A stretch of 5,361 bases of DNA from Candidatus Woesearchaeota archaeon (lineage in GTDB: Archaea > Nanobdellota > Nanobdellia > Woesearchaeales > B54-G15), in assembly GCA_003648985.1 (NCBI GenBank), contig QMQQ01000030.1:1-5361 (forward strand), given 5' to 3'. The translations under genes were made by a program, and so were the position numbers. Positions within the stretch are counted from its first letter, which is position 1. Each line of letters begins with the position of its first letter. Positions 4,465 through 5,361 of the stretch are shown here, piece after piece. The notes beneath the pieces were generated by a model. The model ran no database searches. It was not told where the DNA came from and saw only the letters and a program-made list of their open reading frames with translations.

Positions 4465-4764
4465 TTTGATCAAAGCACTTAGCAAAGCCATATGTTCATA
4501 GCCACTACCACTTGTTAAATTAACAGCAACCTCTATACCAACAATTCTTTTTGCAAGTTCATCAACAAGAAATTTTATCAATTCATCCATACTTACATTT
4601 TCATTAAACTGTATAACCTCAACCTTTTTGCCATCTGCCTTAAACCTGTCCTTTGCAAAAGGCGTAATCAGTATAACCTTTTCCCAATCAGCAGAATCAA
4701 TTAATTTAGCAACAGTACTCCAAGTTCCTTTTCCAGTCGAAAGACATGCTATAAGTGTCGTCAT
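4408..4764 (-). CDS. Small stand-alone CARF-like (Rossmann-type) protein
   Basis: The 118-residue protein reads as an alternating beta/alpha fold: strand TLIACLS (3-9), loop STGKGTW (9-15), helix, strand VILITPF (30-36), strand KVEVIQF (47-53), helix 58-73, strand EVAVNLTSGSG (78-88), helix EHMALLSALIKLG (90-102), strand IRFVIP (105-110). The N-L-T-S-G-S-G turn followed by a long helix resembles the signature turn of CARF domains, where N-x-T-G-G-T-K style loops bind cyclic oligoadenylate or other nucleotides. No HEPN, nuclease, DNA-binding or membrane part is attached. GKGT is not a Walker A motif, since the rest of the P-loop is missing. The gene follows the glutamate dehydrogenase gene by 12 nt on the same strand, without a clear SD, so it is likely cotranscribed. 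Fold assignment is inference from the pattern; ligand and role are unknown. Confidence 0.7.
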   Translation of the reverse strand: MTTLIACLSTGKGTWSTVAKLIDSADWEKVILITPFAKDRFKADGKKVEVIQFNENVSMDELIKFLVDELAKRIVGIEVAVNLTSGSGYEHMALLSALIKLGVGIRFVIPSEDGVKEV

Positions 4765-4776
4765 AACACAAAGAAC

Positions 4777-5361
4777 TTAGCTCTGCTTAAATTTTTTTCT
4801 AAGCGAATCAACAACCCTTCTGATCGCAACCTCATATGCAGCATCTCTTAAGCTATTACCATTTAACCTTGCAAGATCAAAAACCTTATCAAAAGCAGAT
4901 GTAATCTTTTCTTTCAGCTCACTCTCAACCTTTTCAGCATTCCATTTGGTATTGCTTAGATTCTGCAACCACTCAAAATAGCTTACAATAACGCCTCCGC
5001 TGTTAGCAATAATATCTGGCAAAACCTCTATGCCCCTCTCAAACAAAATCCCGTCAGCCTCTTTTGTTATTGGACCATTTGCAAGCTCAACAATCACTTT
5101 AGCTCTTATCTTATCGGCATTTTCTTTCCTGATTTGATTTTCAAGCGCTGCTAAAACAAGAACATCAACGTCAAGTTCAAGCAGTTCAGCATTACTTATT
5201 TTCTCAGCATTGTCAAATCCGACAACACTTCCATTCTGCATTTTCCAAGCTATTAGCTCGTCAATATTAAGCCCTTCAGCTTTAAAACAGCCTCCTTTTG
5301 AATCACTTACAGCAACAATCCTAAAACCAGCATCAGTCAAGAATTTAGCCATATTTCTTCC
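4777..5361 (-). CDS. gdhA: Glutamate dehydrogenase-type enzyme, C-terminal half (5' end outside window)
   Basis: The frame is open to the window edge, giving 194 residues. The family normally has about 415-420, so the N-terminal substrate-binding domain with the catalytic lysines is missing. The visible part is the NAD(P)-binding domain just after the GxGNVG loop: GRNMAKFL (1-8), RIVAVSDSKGG (14-24), AALENQI (71-77), ELANGPITKEAD (92-103; usually GANGPTTPEAD), VLPDIIANSGGVIVSYFEW (113-131), and a C-terminal helix pair with LRDAAYEVAIRRV (171-183). Glu/Leu/Phe/Val dehydrogenases share this fold. The long SYFEWLQN segment favours glutamate dehydrogenase, which interconverts glutamate and 2-oxoglutarate plus ammonia in the cytoplasm. 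Coenzyme preference cannot be settled here. The ATG at 5352 is internal and not the start, because GRN before it belongs to the conserved helix. The CARF-like gene follows 12 nt downstream. Confidence 0.9.
   Translation of the reverse strand, partial: GRNMAKFLTDAGFRIVAVSDSKGGCFKAEGLNIDELIAWKMQNGSVVGFDNAEKISNAELLELDVDVLVLAALENQIRKENADKIRAKVIVELANGPITKEADGILFERGIEVLPDIIANSGGVIVSYFEWLQNLSNTKWNAEKVESELKEKITSAFDKVFDLARLNGNSLRDAAYEVAIRRVVDSLRKKFKQS

Noticed and set aside
4723..4738. GKGT in the CARF-like protein as a nucleotide-binding P-loop
   Set aside because: A Walker A motif needs Gly-x4-Gly-Lys-Ser/Thr; the first glycine and proper spacing are missing, and no Walker B is visible.
5350..5352. 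ATG at 5352 as the start of a short 191-residue dehydrogenase
   Set aside because: The frame stays open upstream with GRN, part of the conserved helix after the GxGNVG loop, so the gene continues beyond the window.
1..5361. CRISPR arrays, tRNA or rRNA genes, insertion sequences
   Set aside because: I saw no regularly spaced repeats, tRNA-like folds, rRNA text, transposase motifs or terminal inverted repeats.

Overview
The window comes from an archaeal chromosome. It carries genes found only in archaea and eukaryotes: S24e, S27ae, a P0-type L10 with the archaeal insertion domain, and a P1-type L12 ending in GLGALFG. The DNA is AT-rich and tightly packed, with the only sizeable gap at 3018-3159. 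The small single-span membrane proteins and the short L10 suggest a reduced-genome DPANN lineage, perhaps Woesearchaeales or Pacearchaeales. That placement is inference; no rRNA gene or other decisive marker is present.

Layout. (1) Positions 1-333, plus strand: the 3' end of the S24e gene followed by the S27ae zinc-ribbon gene. (2) Positions 335-3017, minus strand, read right to left: L1, L10, L12, then a 279-residue coiled-coil protein of the archaeal COG1340 type. This is the ribosomal L1-stalk and GTPase-centre operon. Strong Shine-Dalgarno (SD) motifs precede L1, L10 and L12, and those for L10 and L12 lie inside the last codons of the preceding gene. The unit probably ends at a T8 tract just past the coiled-coil gene. 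(3) Positions 3018-3159: a divergent intergenic region with a TATA-like element, and a perfect 8-bp hairpin abutting the L1 SD. (4) Positions 3160-4411, plus strand: two overlapping genes for homologous membrane-anchored proteins with extracytoplasmic domains, paired cysteines and several N-glycosylation sequons. I recognise no function. (5) Positions 4408-5361, minus strand: the C-terminal half of a glutamate dehydrogenase-type enzyme that runs off the window, then a 118-residue protein that looks like a minimal stand-alone CARF-like (Rossmann-type) domain.

How the genes fit together. L1, L10 and L12 build the L1 stalk and the factor-recruiting stalk of the large subunit. S24e and S27ae belong to the small subunit. 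The coiled-coil gene downstream of L12 is plausibly translation-linked by position. The membrane pair and the CARF-like gene are the least explained parts. The main items for follow-up are the membrane duplication, the CARF-like gene, two hairpins at the start of the L1 transcript, and an L10 that lacks the usual acidic tail and carries a four-cysteine cluster in its C-terminal helical region.
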